From: Pseudomonas migulae
GTDB taxonomy: Bacteria; Pseudomonadota; Gammaproteobacteria; Pseudomonadales; Pseudomonadaceae
Assembly (NCBI RefSeq): GCF_024169315.1
Contig: NZ_JALJWR010000001.1
Coordinates: 62,001 to 126,000, forward strand
Direction of reading: 5' to 3'
DNA: 64,000 bases
The notes beneath the pieces were generated by a model, which searched no databases, was not told the origin of the DNA, and worked only from the letters and a program-made list of their open reading frames with translations. Shown here piece after piece: positions 53,944 through 62,403 of the stretch. Each line of letters starts with the position of its first letter. Within the stretch, counting starts at the first letter, position 1. The translations under genes and the position numbers were made by a program.

Positions 53944-54966
53944 TCAGGCTTTGGTTTCGTCGTCGTACTGCGAAAGCCATTCAACGGCAGCATCGCGATA
54001 ACGACTGAAACCCTTGTAATCAACCAGTTGCTGATTCAAATCCCGCAGCACCCGATGCATGCGCCGGGCCCACGCCGGGTTGGTCGCGATGTCTTCGAGA
54101 CTGAGCAGGTACGTGCGGATCGGAAAGACGATGGCGTTGCTGCGCGGCAGGCGATGCAGTGGTTGCAATTCGATGCGCAGGTAAACCAGTTTGCCGGCGT
54201 TTTCTGCGGTGACGATGGTCCGGTCCGGCGCCCATTCCGGCAGGCTTTCGGCCGAGACTTCGAGGCGCGGGTTAACGGTCAGCGACCAGTTCAGGCGACG
54301 CACCGGATGGCCGGTGCGCAGGCGCAGCAGGAACTTCAAGGCGCGGTCGAGCATGCCGATTTCCTTGACCAGCGGTACCGGCCCGTGGAACTCCTCCCAG
54401 CTCATGCCGAGGTTGAATCGCAGCGAGTAATCCGCACGCTGGGTCGCGATACCCGCGCCCCAGTACAGCGTGCCGTCGCGTTCCTCCTGCAACACCCAAT
54501 CGCCCTGGGCCTGGCGGGTCACGTACTCCATCGGCTCGTAGGGCAAGGTGGCCGGATCGCCGAAGGTGAAGTGGTCGTCGATGTCCAGCAGACGGTTGGT
54601 CCAGTGCCACTGCCGACCTTCACGCGCCAGGCTGAAGTACTGCGGATAATCCCGGGCGTAGGACTCCATGATCAGCTCCAGCAAATCCCATTGCGCCTCC
54701 ATCATGTGCGGTGCCGAGACGTAGTGCATGCCCGGATCTTTCTCCAGGGTGATCGCGCGGTCCCGGCATTCGCTGATGTAGTGCTCGTCGATATCGAATG
54801 CGGCGCGAAACGCACCGTCGCCCACCGACACATGCGGTTCGAGGTTCATCGAATACATGTAATCGTCATCGGGGAACGGGAAGGGCGCGCGGGCGATGGT
54901 TTCCGGGCTGTTGGCGAAGGTGTAGTCGTCGCGATAGGTTTCGTCGGGATTGAATTGGATATTCAT
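53944..54966 (-). CDS. Heme-dependent oxidative N-demethylase subunit (DUF3445)
   Basis: A 340-residue DUF3445 protein, the heme-binding catalytic subunit of the dimethylamine monooxygenase system that converts dimethylamine to methylamine and formaldehyde. The family's features seen here are the YHYS-like region replaced by DIDEHYISECRDRAI, the WDLLELIMESYARDYPQYFSL helix and the EEFHGPVPLVKEIGMLDRALKFLLRLRTGHPVRRLNWSL segment. ATG 54966 (MNIQFNPDETYRDDYTF) is used; the open frame upstream runs inside the reductase gene. It is third in a minus-strand operon, 19 bp after the reductase. Letters for Dmm subunits vary, so none is assigned. Confidence 0.85.
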   Translation of the reverse strand: MNIQFNPDETYRDDYTFANSPETIARAPFPFPDDDYMYSMNLEPHVSVGDGAFRAAFDIDEHYISECRDRAITLEKDPGMHYVSAPHMMEAQWDLLELIMESYARDYPQYFSLAREGRQWHWTNRLLDIDDHFTFGDPATLPYEPMEYVTRQAQGDWVLQEERDGTLYWGAGIATQRADYSLRFNLGMSWEEFHGPVPLVKEIGMLDRALKFLLRLRTGHPVRRLNWSLTVNPRLEVSAESLPEWAPDRTIVTAENAGKLVYLRIELQPLHRLPRSNAIVFPIRTYLLSLEDIATNPAWARRMHRVLRDLNQQLVDYKGFSRYRDAAVEWLSQYDDETKA

Positions 54967-54985
54967 TGTTTTTTTTCTCCGTCGA

Positions 54986-55954
54986 TCAGAGGTCGATGAC
55001 CAGGCGATTGCACTTGGCGCGGGATACACAGGGCATGATTTTCTTGCGGCCGACCTTGTCTTCGTCGGACAGCCAGTCATCGCTGTGCAGCAGCTCGCCG
55101 TCGAGTTCCAGCACTTCGGTTTCGCAATGCCCGCAGGCACCGCCGCGACACAGGTAGGGCATGCTGTAGCCGGCGGCTTCGACCGCTTCGAGCATGGTCT
55201 GGTCAGGCGAGACTTCGATGGTTGCGCCGCTGCGGCCGAGGGTGAAACTAAAGGCTTCGCCGCCGCTGCTCTGTTCGAGGAAACGCTCGAAGTGCACGTG
55301 GCTGTCGGTCCAGCCCAGATCTCGGGCGCAGGCCAGGGTGGCGTCGATCATGCTGTCCGGGCCGCACACATAGACGTGGCTGCCCAACGGGCGGTCGGCG
55401 AGCACCCGGCCGATCTCCATGCGCGATTCAATGCCCTTGCGGTACAGGTGAACCTGTTCGCCGTAGGTGGCCTGCAACTCCTTGCCGAGCTGCGCATGTT
55501 CTTCACCGCGCACCGCGTAATGCAGTTCGAACGGCACCTTGCTCAGGCGCAGTTCTTCCAGCTGGGAAATCACCGGCGTGATGCCGACGCCACCGGCGAT
55601 GAACAGGTGCAGGCGCGCCTGTTTGATCAGCGGGAACAGGTTGACCGGCGGGGTGACCTCGATCAGATCGCCTTCACTCACGTTGTCGTGCAGCGACGCC
55701 GAACCACCGCGCCCGGCGTCTACGCGGCGCACGGCAATCTGATAACTGCTGGTGTCGTACGGCGAACTCAGTAGCGAATACGGGTTGCGCAAGGTGTTCT
55801 GTTGATTGGCGATCAGCACCACGACGTGGCTGCCGCCGGAGAAGGCCGGCAAGTGCGCGCCGGTCGGCGACACCAGGGTGAAGCGCTTGATTTCCGGGGT
55901 CACCGCTTCGATCCGGGCGACGCGCAAATTCAACGTGCCATTGTTCTGGCTCAT
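54986..55954 (-). CDS. Ferredoxin reductase subunit of dimethylamine monooxygenase
   Basis: A 322-residue reductase of the phthalate-dioxygenase-reductase type: N-terminal flavin barrel (LRNPYSLLSSP), NAD domain (FIAGGVGITPVISQLEEL and CGPDSMIDA), then a C-terminal plant-type [2Fe-2S] ferredoxin (CRGGACGHCETEV plus a later Cys in MPCVSRA). It should feed electrons from NAD(P)H to the heme subunit. The order flavin-NAD-ferredoxin is the reverse of BenC's in this same window. It overlaps the zinc-ribbon subunit by 4 bp. Confidence 0.88.
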   Translation of the reverse strand: MSQNNGTLNLRVARIEAVTPEIKRFTLVSPTGAHLPAFSGGSHVVVLIANQQNTLRNPYSLLSSPYDTSSYQIAVRRVDAGRGGSASLHDNVSEGDLIEVTPPVNLFPLIKQARLHLFIAGGVGITPVISQLEELRLSKVPFELHYAVRGEEHAQLGKELQATYGEQVHLYRKGIESRMEIGRVLADRPLGSHVYVCGPDSMIDATLACARDLGWTDSHVHFERFLEQSSGGEAFSFTLGRSGATIEVSPDQTMLEAVEAAGYSMPYLCRGGACGHCETEVLELDGELLHSDDWLSDEDKVGRKKIMPCVSRAKCNRLVIDL

Positions 55955-56553
55955 GTGTCGAGCTCCTCGGCTTCGGGCAATTCACCCGGGACTTCGGCAT
56001 CGGCCTTGACCGCCTGAAAGGCCGCCAGCCGCCGGGAATAGTGATCGCGCACCACCAGCGTCAGGCCACAGCCGGGGCAGTCATAGACGCGTTGAGTCAC
56101 GTTTTCGGTGTAGGTGTCGCAGTGCACGCACCAGACGCGGCGAACCAATGTGCCGGAGTGTTCGCGCAGCACTTCGTCGCGGTTCAGGTCGAAATGCGTG
56201 GCCACCTGCATGGCGCTGCCGAGGAAACTTTCCGAACCGGCGAGATAGAGACGGGTGCCCATGCGCGCTTCGCCGAGCAGGGTTTTCAGCGCGTCGATCA
56301 ACGACTGGTTGGTCGCATGCACATGCAGCGGGTGCTCGGGGTGCTGCTGCAACTGTGTGAGGAAGTCCTGGCCGGAAAAGGATTCCAGGGAATACAGCAA
56401 GGTAATCGGCCGATCCTGGCCGGCCATGTCTTCCAGCAAGCGCAACATGGCGCGACCGCCGCTGCCTTGGCCGGCAATGATGTGCCGGATACCTCCCGGC
56501 AGCGGTTGCAACCGGTCATAGACCGGTCGGCTTTTGATCCCGGTGATCAACAT
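55951..56553 (-). CDS. dmmA: Dimethylamine monooxygenase subunit DmmA-like
   Basis: A 200-residue protein with an N-terminal alpha/beta segment (PITLLYSLESFSGQDFLTQL...) and a C-terminal zinc-ribbon-like unit (VWCVHCDTYTENVTQRVYDCPGCGLTLVVRDHYSRR) with a CxxC-x17-CxxC spacing. This two-part layout is that of DmmA-like proteins found with DUF3445 and reductase genes. It is first of the three-gene operon and lies 87 bp downstream of a sigma-54 promoter. The biochemical role of the subunit is not clear from sequence. Confidence 0.82.
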   Translation of the reverse strand: MLITGIKSRPVYDRLQPLPGGIRHIIAGQGSGGRAMLRLLEDMAGQDRPITLLYSLESFSGQDFLTQLQQHPEHPLHVHATNQSLIDALKTLLGEARMGTRLYLAGSESFLGSAMQVATHFDLNRDEVLREHSGTLVRRVWCVHCDTYTENVTQRVYDCPGCGLTLVVRDHYSRRLAAFQAVKADAEVPGELPEAEELDT

Positions 56554-56639
56554 TTTTATTATTCCTCCTGGCTACCGGCGCGGCTGATGAAAGCCGGCCC
56601 TGATGCAAAGCCCAACGATGGTGGGTTGCAGGTAGCAGG

Positions 56640-56655
56640 AGCACAGGTCGTGCCA
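56640..56655 (-). promoter_or_regulatory. Sigma-54 promoter of the dmm operon
   Basis: On the minus strand the sequence reads TGGCACGACCTGTGCT: the -24 GG and -12 GC lie 10 bp apart, and TGGCACG is a full match to the -24 element consensus. The dmmA ATG follows 87 bp downstream. A TTCAA-N4-TTGAA dyad (56660-56673) is immediately upstream, possibly an IHF-type or activator site. Confidence 0.8.
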
Positions 56656-56775
56656 GTTATTCAAGTTATTGAAAATAAAGGATTTGTTGATTATTGCGGG
56701 ATGGGTGACAGGCAAAAGTAACTGGATATGTATGCGTTTTCGCAGCGGTCAGGTGTAATCCAGGAAAACACAGAA

Positions 56776-56900
56776 CCTTGTGGGGGCGGCGGTGCGACGA
56801 TTCGACTTGCCCGCGATAGCGGTCTGCCAGCCGACATCTCTGTTGAATGTCAGTCAGTCATCGCGGGCAAGTCGAATCGTCGCACCGCCGCTCCCACAGG
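56776..56900. repeat. Long inverted repeat with ~40-bp arms (REP-related)
   Basis: The left arm, from TGTGGGGGCGGCGGTGCGAC through GATTCGACTTGCCCGCGAT, is inverted at the right as ATCGCGGGCAAGTCGAATC through GTCGCACCGCCGCTCCCACA, with a ~45-bp centre. It merges the REP frame with the GGCGGTGCGACG word also seen in the 14652-14801 repeat. It lies between dmmA and the activator gene. Confidence 0.88.
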
Positions 56901-56932
56901 GACCGCGCCGTGCTCACTGACATTGCAGGGTT

Positions 56933-58360
56933 TCAGTCACGCTGGAGTTTGCGAATCAACGTCCCGATGTCGATCCCCAGATGCACCGCCGCTTTGCGCT
57001 TGCTGCCGCACAAGTGCACCGCCCTGAGAATGATCTGGCGTTCGAAATGTTGAACCTGCAGCTTGAGGTTCTGCTCCGCATCCTCCTCGTCGGCCACCGC
57101 CGGTTTCACCCGCTCCTGAGGGCGCACCGGTTCGAGCAGCTCAGCCGGCAGATGATGCTCCTGGGCTTCATCGTCGGCGAGCACCGCCAGCCGTTCGAAG
57201 ATGTTCACCAGTTCGCGAATGTTGCCGGGATAGTCGTAACCCATCAGCCGCTTGCGGCAACCGGCGGACAGGCTTAGCGACGGTTCGCGATCGCCGTTGA
57301 TGCGGCTCAGAAGAATGTCGATGAGAAACGGCAAGTCATCCCGGTGCTGGCGCAGCGGTGGAATTTCTACCGGCAGGACCGCCAGGCGATAGTAGAGGTC
57401 GGCGCGAAACTCACCGATGCTCACCAGATGACGCAAGTCTTTGTTGGTGGCGGCAATGACTTGCACCTGCACCGTTTTGCTCAACGGTGAGCCGACCGAC
57501 TGGATGGTGCTGTCTTCGAGGAACTTCAGCAGCTTGGCCTGCACGTGCAGGGGGATTTCACCGATCTCGTCGAGGAACAAGGTGCCACCCGAAGCGGCCT
57601 CGATATAGCCTTGCTTGCCGCCCTGCAACGCGCCGGTGAAGGCGCCGCGTTCATAGCCGAACATCTCCGACTCGAACAGGCTCTCCGGGATGCTCCCGCA
57701 GTTGACGTGAATGAACGGCCGATCACCCCAACCGGCGGCGCGGTGGATGTGCCGTGCGATGGCGGTCTTGCCGACGCCCGGCTCGCCCAGCAGCAACAAC
57801 CGCGCACGTCGCCGGAACGCGCGCACGCCGGTGTCGGCGATGCTCGAGAGCTGCGGTGAGAGGTGCAAGGCGTTGTCCTGCGGATCGCGCAGGCCCTGGG
57901 GTTCCACCGGCCGGTTGCCCAGCGAGGCGCGACGCTGTGGCTGGCTGCCGTCGAAGTCTTTCTGAGTCAGCATCCTGAACGGTTTTTCGTAGGCCCCGGT
58001 GGGAATGGCGTGGGTGCTGCTGAGCAGAACCCGACCTTCCCGCGAACGGGTCAGCGCGCTGTTGCCGCCGCGATTCAGCGCGGCCTGAAAATCGTCGTAA
58101 TTCAGCGCCGAGCGCTGGTAAAACTCACTGTCGGACAAACCGCTGGCTTGTTGTCGGGACACCCGGTTGACCCGCTCGGCGGCGAGGTTGAGAAAGCGCA
58201 CCCGGCCTTCACCGTCCGTCACGATCAGCGCGTCACTGAAGCTGTCGAGCAAGGCGTGCAGCGCGGGGGTTTCCAGCAACGCGCCGAGCACTTCGCTGCT
58301 GACGTTGACCGAAGAGCGCATGCCCATCTGCAGCGTGGGTGGCAGGTTCTTGTCTTTCAT
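56933..58360 (-). CDS. Sigma-54-dependent activator (PAS-AAA+-Fis)
   Basis: A 475-residue enhancer-binding protein. The N-terminal PAS domain (residues ~32-110, DALIVTDGEGRVRFLNLAAERV) is followed by the AAA+ core: Walker A GEPGVGKTAIAR, the intact GAFTGA loop that contacts sigma-54 (ESEMFGYERGAFTGALQG), and Walker B GGTLFLDEIGEIPL. A C-terminal Fis-type HTH follows (AVHLCGSKRKAAVHLGIDIGTLIRKL). There is no phosphoreceiver domain. It overlaps the upstream PAS protein by 4 bp. It is upstream of, and on the same strand as, the dmm operon with its sigma-54 promoter, making it the likely activator of amine oxidation. Confidence 0.9.
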   Translation of the reverse strand: MKDKNLPPTLQMGMRSSVNVSSEVLGALLETPALHALLDSFSDALIVTDGEGRVRFLNLAAERVNRVSRQQASGLSDSEFYQRSALNYDDFQAALNRGGNSALTRSREGRVLLSSTHAIPTGAYEKPFRMLTQKDFDGSQPQRRASLGNRPVEPQGLRDPQDNALHLSPQLSSIADTGVRAFRRRARLLLLGEPGVGKTAIARHIHRAAGWGDRPFIHVNCGSIPESLFESEMFGYERGAFTGALQGGKQGYIEAASGGTLFLDEIGEIPLHVQAKLLKFLEDSTIQSVGSPLSKTVQVQVIAATNKDLRHLVSIGEFRADLYYRLAVLPVEIPPLRQHRDDLPFLIDILLSRINGDREPSLSLSAGCRKRLMGYDYPGNIRELVNIFERLAVLADDEAQEHHLPAELLEPVRPQERVKPAVADEEDAEQNLKLQVQHFERQIILRAVHLCGSKRKAAVHLGIDIGTLIRKLQRD

Positions 58361-59487
58361 GGGTGCAACTCTTCGGCACGGCGCACGCCCTGACTTTCGC
58401 GAAACACCGCAACCCGCCAGGCCACGCCTTCACGAATCAGGATGCGCGAGCAGTGCACATTGAAATTCAGCTGGCGCCCGCTCAAATCCGGCAAGGGCAG
58501 GCTGTGCCAGGTGCGCTCGGGCAGGGCGTTGTCCAGCAGCAGCCGAGCGATGCCGGCGCCATGGGTGATGCCGAAGGTCTCTTCGAAGGCTGCGTTGCGC
58601 CATTGCGGTTGCAGGTGCTCATCGATCACCAGCACCGCGTCGGGCACCGCATCGAACACCCGGCGCAAGGCGTCAATGCGCTGCTCGGCGTCGTGCTGCA
58701 TGCGCAGTTCCTGACTGACATCGCGAATGCTGCCCCACATGCGCAACAGATGGCCGTTGACGATGGTCGCGCGTACATCGTTCTCGACGTAGGCCGGCGA
58801 GCCGTCGTGCCGGCGATCCACCGACAGCGCGCAGTCCACGTGGAACCCGGCTTCGATCAGGCGCCGTACAAACTCTTCGTTGGCCGGGCTACGCGGCCAG
58901 TACAGGCGCACCGGTTGCTGGTTGAAATCGACATCCGAGGGCATCTCGTAAACGTCGGCCATGGCGCGATTGCACAGCCGCCAGTGGGAGTCGTTTTCGA
59001 ACACCTGGCGCACGATTTCGTCCGGCGAGGTGTTGATGTCCACCGCCTCGGCGAACTCGATGCACCAGTACGCGACCTTGGCGCTCTGCAGCATCTGGCT
59101 CATGACTTCATTGGCGTTGTGCATTTCCCGCAGTCGGTGGCCCAGCGCGCCGAGGGGGATTTTCAGCAGGTGCAGGCGCGCCGGGTGGACCGAGCGCCAC
59201 TCCAGCAATCCGCAAGCGACCACAGGCAGCAAGCCGCCGTTGTGGCGAATCAGGGTCAGTTCCAGGCTGTGGACTTGCTCATCGGCGGGCGGATTGGCAA
59301 ACAACGACTGCACGACGCGCAGCGATTCGACGCTGAAGATGCGTTCGATCGGCTGGTTCAGCATCGCTTCAGGGTCATAGCCCAGTTGGTCGCTGAGGCT
59401 GGCGGACAGGCTGATCAGGTGCCCGTCAGCGCTGAGGGTGCTGGTCAGCGGCTGCGCCTTGTTGGTCAGTAGATTCAGGATATCCAT
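58357..59487 (-). CDS. PAS-domain sensor-like protein without output domain
   Basis: A 376-residue soluble protein with three PAS-like parts: residues ~10-60 (GHLISLSASLSDQLGYDPEAMLNQPIERIF), ~130-245 (WRLCNRAMADVYEMPSDVDF) and ~275-370 (LRRVFDAVPDAVLVIDEHLQPQWRNAAFEETFG). No histidine kinase, GGDEF or HTH domain follows. Its TGA overlaps the ATG of the sigma-54 activator, so the pair is made together; it probably tunes the activator by protein contact. That is inference. Confidence 0.8.
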   Translation of the reverse strand: MDILNLLTNKAQPLTSTLSADGHLISLSASLSDQLGYDPEAMLNQPIERIFSVESLRVVQSLFANPPADEQVHSLELTLIRHNGGLLPVVACGLLEWRSVHPARLHLLKIPLGALGHRLREMHNANEVMSQMLQSAKVAYWCIEFAEAVDINTSPDEIVRQVFENDSHWRLCNRAMADVYEMPSDVDFNQQPVRLYWPRSPANEEFVRRLIEAGFHVDCALSVDRRHDGSPAYVENDVRATIVNGHLLRMWGSIRDVSQELRMQHDAEQRIDALRRVFDAVPDAVLVIDEHLQPQWRNAAFEETFGITHGAGIARLLLDNALPERTWHSLPLPDLSGRQLNFNVHCSRILIREGVAWRVAVFRESQGVRRAEELHP

Positions 59488-59720
59488 CGGTGGATCGGCT
59501 CGATTTGGCTAATGGGGCCTGGCTGAAAACACTCAGGCAATCAAAGCGGGGCATATCGCATGCCAACTAAAAGGCGCTGCGAACAGGGGAGCACGAGGGC
59601 AGGCGAGTCGTTGAGCGCTGCGATAATGCAACGGAATGTGCATTTATGCAGCGCTCACGTTGAGCGTAGTCGGGAGGCGGGAGGTGGTTGGGTCAATCCG
59701 ATTGGTGACCCAAATCGTTG

Positions 59721-60149
59721 TCAGGCCTTGCTGGCGGCCAGGTAAGCACCGAGGCGACGGCCCATTTCTTCGCCCAGGGCCTGCAATCCGCTCATCGGAC
59801 GCACCATCACCTCGAAATCAACGATTTTGCCTTGCTCGTCGAAGCGGATCATATCGATGCCCTTGAGTTCTTTTCCGCCGACCTTGGCGCTGAATTCGAG
59901 GACGACATTCAAGCCGTCCGCAGTCGCCAATTCGCGGTGGTAGGTGAAATCTTCAAAAACCTCGAACACGGTGTTGAGGATCATCGTGACCACTGGCGCG
60001 CCGGGGTAAGGCGTGTGGGCCATCGGCGAGCGGAACACCGCTTGCGGGGCCAGCAACTGGGGAAGGGCTTTCAAGTCGCCCTGGCGGATCATGGCGTGCC
60101 ATTGGGCCAAGGATGCAGCGGCGTTGGGGTGCAGTTTCAGTTCGGACAT
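59721..60149 (-). CDS. SnoaL/NTF2-like small protein
   Basis: A 142-residue NTF2-fold protein (LAQWHAMIRQGDLKALPQLLAPQAVFRSPMAHTPYPG..., GGKELKGIDMIRFDEQGKIVDFEVMVRPMSGL). The ATG at 60149 is chosen because AGGAG sits 6 bases upstream. The pocket may bind a small hydrophobic ligand or perform an isomerase/hydrolase reaction; unknown. Monocistronic. Confidence 0.85.
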   Translation of the reverse strand: MSELKLHPNAAASLAQWHAMIRQGDLKALPQLLAPQAVFRSPMAHTPYPGAPVVTMILNTVFEVFEDFTYHRELATADGLNVVLEFSAKVGGKELKGIDMIRFDEQGKIVDFEVMVRPMSGLQALGEEMGRRLGAYLAASKA

Positions 60150-60243
60150 CTTCAACTCCTGTTTTGTTGTTGTTCTGAAAGCATTGCCAACGACTGTATC
60201 GCAATGGGTCTGAAGCGCTGCTTATGGCGCTGTATTCAGGCGC

Positions 60244-60762
60244 TCAATGGCTGTGCTCCTGCGTGGCCAGATAGAGTTGACGGTACGCGACAATCAGCTG
60301 TTCCTGGCTGAAGGCGAGATTTCGACCGCTCGGATTGGGCAGCACCCACACCGCGGCATTGCCAAAAGTCCTTGTTTGCAGGCCCCAGGCTATTTCTCGC
60401 TGGCGGGATAACGCGCAATACGCCGCTTTACCGAGAAACGCTACGAAGCGTGGCGCATGGCGTGAGATTTTCTGTTCGAAGTTCGCAGCAGCGGCGGTGA
60501 ACTCATCCACCGAGAGCTGATCCGCTCGCGCCGTCGGCCGATCCACCACGGCGGTCAAACCACACTGATACCGCAAAATCTGTCGGTCGTTTTCCGGACG
60601 CACTTCCTCCGGCGTGAAACCGGCCAGATGCAGCGTGCGCCAGAAACGGTTGCCCCTGCCGGCAAAGTGATGCCCCTGGGCTGCGGCCATCATGCCCGGA
60701 TTGATCCCGCAAAAAATCACCGACAGATGCTCGGCCAGAATGTCTTCGAGTCCTTCGCCCAC
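60244..60762 (-). CDS. mug: G/U(T)-mismatch-specific uracil-DNA glycosylase
   Basis: A 172-residue Mug/TDG-family DNA repair enzyme. Motif 1 VIFCGINPGMMAA holds the catalytic Asn (GINPG), and the intercalation motif is VLPNPSGRN. It excises uracil and ethenocytosine from mismatched DNA. It ends 94 bp after (in coding direction before) the SnoaL-like gene and is adjacent to a truncated TetR gene. Confidence 0.93.
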   Translation of the reverse strand: MGEGLEDILAEHLSVIFCGINPGMMAAAQGHHFAGRGNRFWRTLHLAGFTPEEVRPENDRQILRYQCGLTAVVDRPTARADQLSVDEFTAAAANFEQKISRHAPRFVAFLGKAAYCALSRQREIAWGLQTRTFGNAAVWVLPNPSGRNLAFSQEQLIVAYRQLYLATQEHSH

Positions 60763-60774
60763 TTCAAGAACCCC

Positions 60775-61035
60775 TCAAGCGCAAATCACGTTGACCGCGT
60801 TACGTGCCATTTCGGTCAACTCATCACGGGATTTTCCTGCCCGCGCCCGGATCGAAATGCTGTGCAGCAACGATGAGGCGAGAACGGCGAGGGCGGTCGG
60901 GTCGACATCCTTGTTCAACTCGCCTTTGTCGATGGCCACGCGCAGCCGCGCTTCCAGATCGGCATCAAGGCGGCTGAGCCGATCCGACAACACTTCGCGG
61001 ATTTCCGGATCCTCGACGGCTTCAGTGGCTTGCGG
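60775..61035 (-). pseudogene. TetR-family regulator, 3' remnant only
   Basis: About 80 codons read ATEAVEDPEIREVLSDRLSRLDADLEARLRVAIDKGELNKDVDPTALAVLASSLLHSISIRARAGKSRDELTEMARNAVNVICA, shown here in short: EDPEIREVLSDRL, KGELNKDVDPTALA and SISIRARAGKS. This is the C-terminal ligand-domain end of a TetR regulator (TetR_C_16 type); the DNA-binding N-terminus is missing. Upstream the frame runs into an unrelated LysR fragment. It lies 12 bp after the mug start codon. Confidence 0.8.
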
Positions 61036-61398
61036 ATCGTGAATACGGTGATGCCGGTTGAAAACTGGGCATTCGAGGGGCCGGATGGCGTGGAGACGGT
61101 GAACATTCCGATTTCTCCGTTTCACGTCAACACCGCCGACGCGATGACGGTGGCGATAACGAACGGAATGGGGATCGGCATTCAGCCTATTGCATCCGCA
61201 GTTGACGGCCTGAGAGCAGGGACGTTAGTGCGTGTATTGCCTGAGTATCACTTTGAAGAGTTCAACTTGTTTGCGATCTACCCGTCACGAAAGTTCGTGG
61301 ACGCAAAGATAAAGACATGGGTGGAATTTCTGAAGGATCACATACCGGTGCTGCTGGCCTCCGATGAAGAAATCGCCGGTTCAGCCGCAGGACGATAA
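61030..61398 (+). pseudogene. LysR-family regulator, 3' remnant only
   Basis: About 120 codons match the end of the LysR inducer-binding domain: NTVMPVENWAFEGPDGVETV, NTADAMTVAITNGMGIGIQP, GTLVRVLPEYHF and the final helix KIKTWVEFLKDHIP. The HTH and first half are missing. The 5' break coincides, within a few bases of 61030, with the 5' break of the opposite-strand TetR remnant, so one deletion probably removed both heads. Confidence 0.82.
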
Positions 61399-61451
61399 TG
61401 CAGGGGGCGCGGCAGGCATGGAGTGTCGACCCTCCATCGTCCGCACGGTCC

Positions 61452-61721
61452 TCAACCGTTTGAACAGCCGGTGCCCATTACCTGGTACTGCAGGATATGG
61501 CGTTGACCCTTCGAGTCTTCATAGGTCATTTGCTTCGGCACTGGCGCGCACTCGTCTCCGGTATCCGTCACGGTAATGATTTTCTGGATATCGAGTTTCA
61601 TGCCGTAGGAGTAACTTTCAACCGGAATCTGGCTGGCCGCATGAGTGGGGGTTTCATCCGAGTATGCCTGTGCGGCTACACCGGCAAGTGCCAGAAACAT
61701 TGCGATCTTTAACGTTTTCAT
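61452..61721 (-). CDS. DUF2790 small secreted protein
   Basis: An 89-residue Pseudomonas-type DUF2790 protein. A Sec signal (MKTLKIAMFLALAGVAAQAYSDE) precedes the conserved YGMKLDIQKIITVTD, the Cys of DECAPVPKQMTYEDSKGQRH and the terminal QYQVMGTGCSNG; the two Cys likely pair. ATG 61721 follows GAAGG by 8 bases. Function is unknown; family members are often metal- or stress-induced. Confidence 0.88.
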   Translation of the reverse strand: MKTLKIAMFLALAGVAAQAYSDETPTHAASQIPVESYSYGMKLDIQKIITVTDTGDECAPVPKQMTYEDSKGQRHILQYQVMGTGCSNG

Positions 61722-62403
61722 GGTGTTCACCTTCGCATCGAGTTTCAGTGGGTCCCGGTGAGTGAGTGGCTGCTTGACTCATTCGTTTACCGGGTGAAGT
61801 CGATGCTAGAAGTTTACTCTTTCCTCAAACAGCGGTCCGCTGGATAAACACTGTTTCCAGATTGCGCAGGTATCCAAGGAGGGCTACTTGGGGATCTTAT
61901 TTTCTTTGCTTCCTGCGGGGCTTCGTTGCGGACCAAATCGATCTAAAAATGCCGTTTCGCACGGCTGACGGTGGGCTACTCTTGAACATGTAGGTGAAGA
62001 CGCAGACTGATGCGCAAGCGGATGGCAAGGACACGTGGGGCGCGTTCCGAAGGGTACACGGTTAGAAAGATCTCCGCGCTGAGATCCAGCCCTTATGCCG
62101 TGTGAAGCAGAAGAGCACAAAACTGTTCTGTGAGAGTCCTGATAAACCTTGTAAGCCGGAGACCAGCACCGGCCACCTACTCGAATCCCAAAGCCCGCCT
62201 TGTGCGGGCTTTGTCGTTTCTACCGCTCCGCTGTCTCCCGCAAAACACCACGAAACCTCTGTTGAAATCCCCTGTGGGAGCTGGCCTGCTAGCGATAGCG
62301 GTGTGTCAGGTAATCTGTTTCTTGCTGATGAGCCCGGTACCCTGTGGGAGCTGGCTTGCCAGCGATGGCGGTTTTTCAGGCGACATGGGTTTTGAGGGTG
62401 TAC
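61722..62403. other. Intergenic stretch without a supported gene
   Basis: These 682 bp carry the DUF2790 promoter region, a plus-strand intrinsic terminator at 62190-62212 with no gene in front of it, and two REP variants (about 62273-62300 and 62341-62368) before palindrome copy C. No open frame here has a ribosome site or protein-like composition. A short transcript ending at the terminator is possible. Confidence 0.5.
62190..62216 (+). terminator. Orphan intrinsic terminator
   Basis: AAAGCCCGC / GCGGGCTTT 9-bp stem with a CTTGT loop, then GTCGTTT. No coding gene ends upstream on this strand within about 790 bp except the LysR remnant at 61398. Confidence 0.75.
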
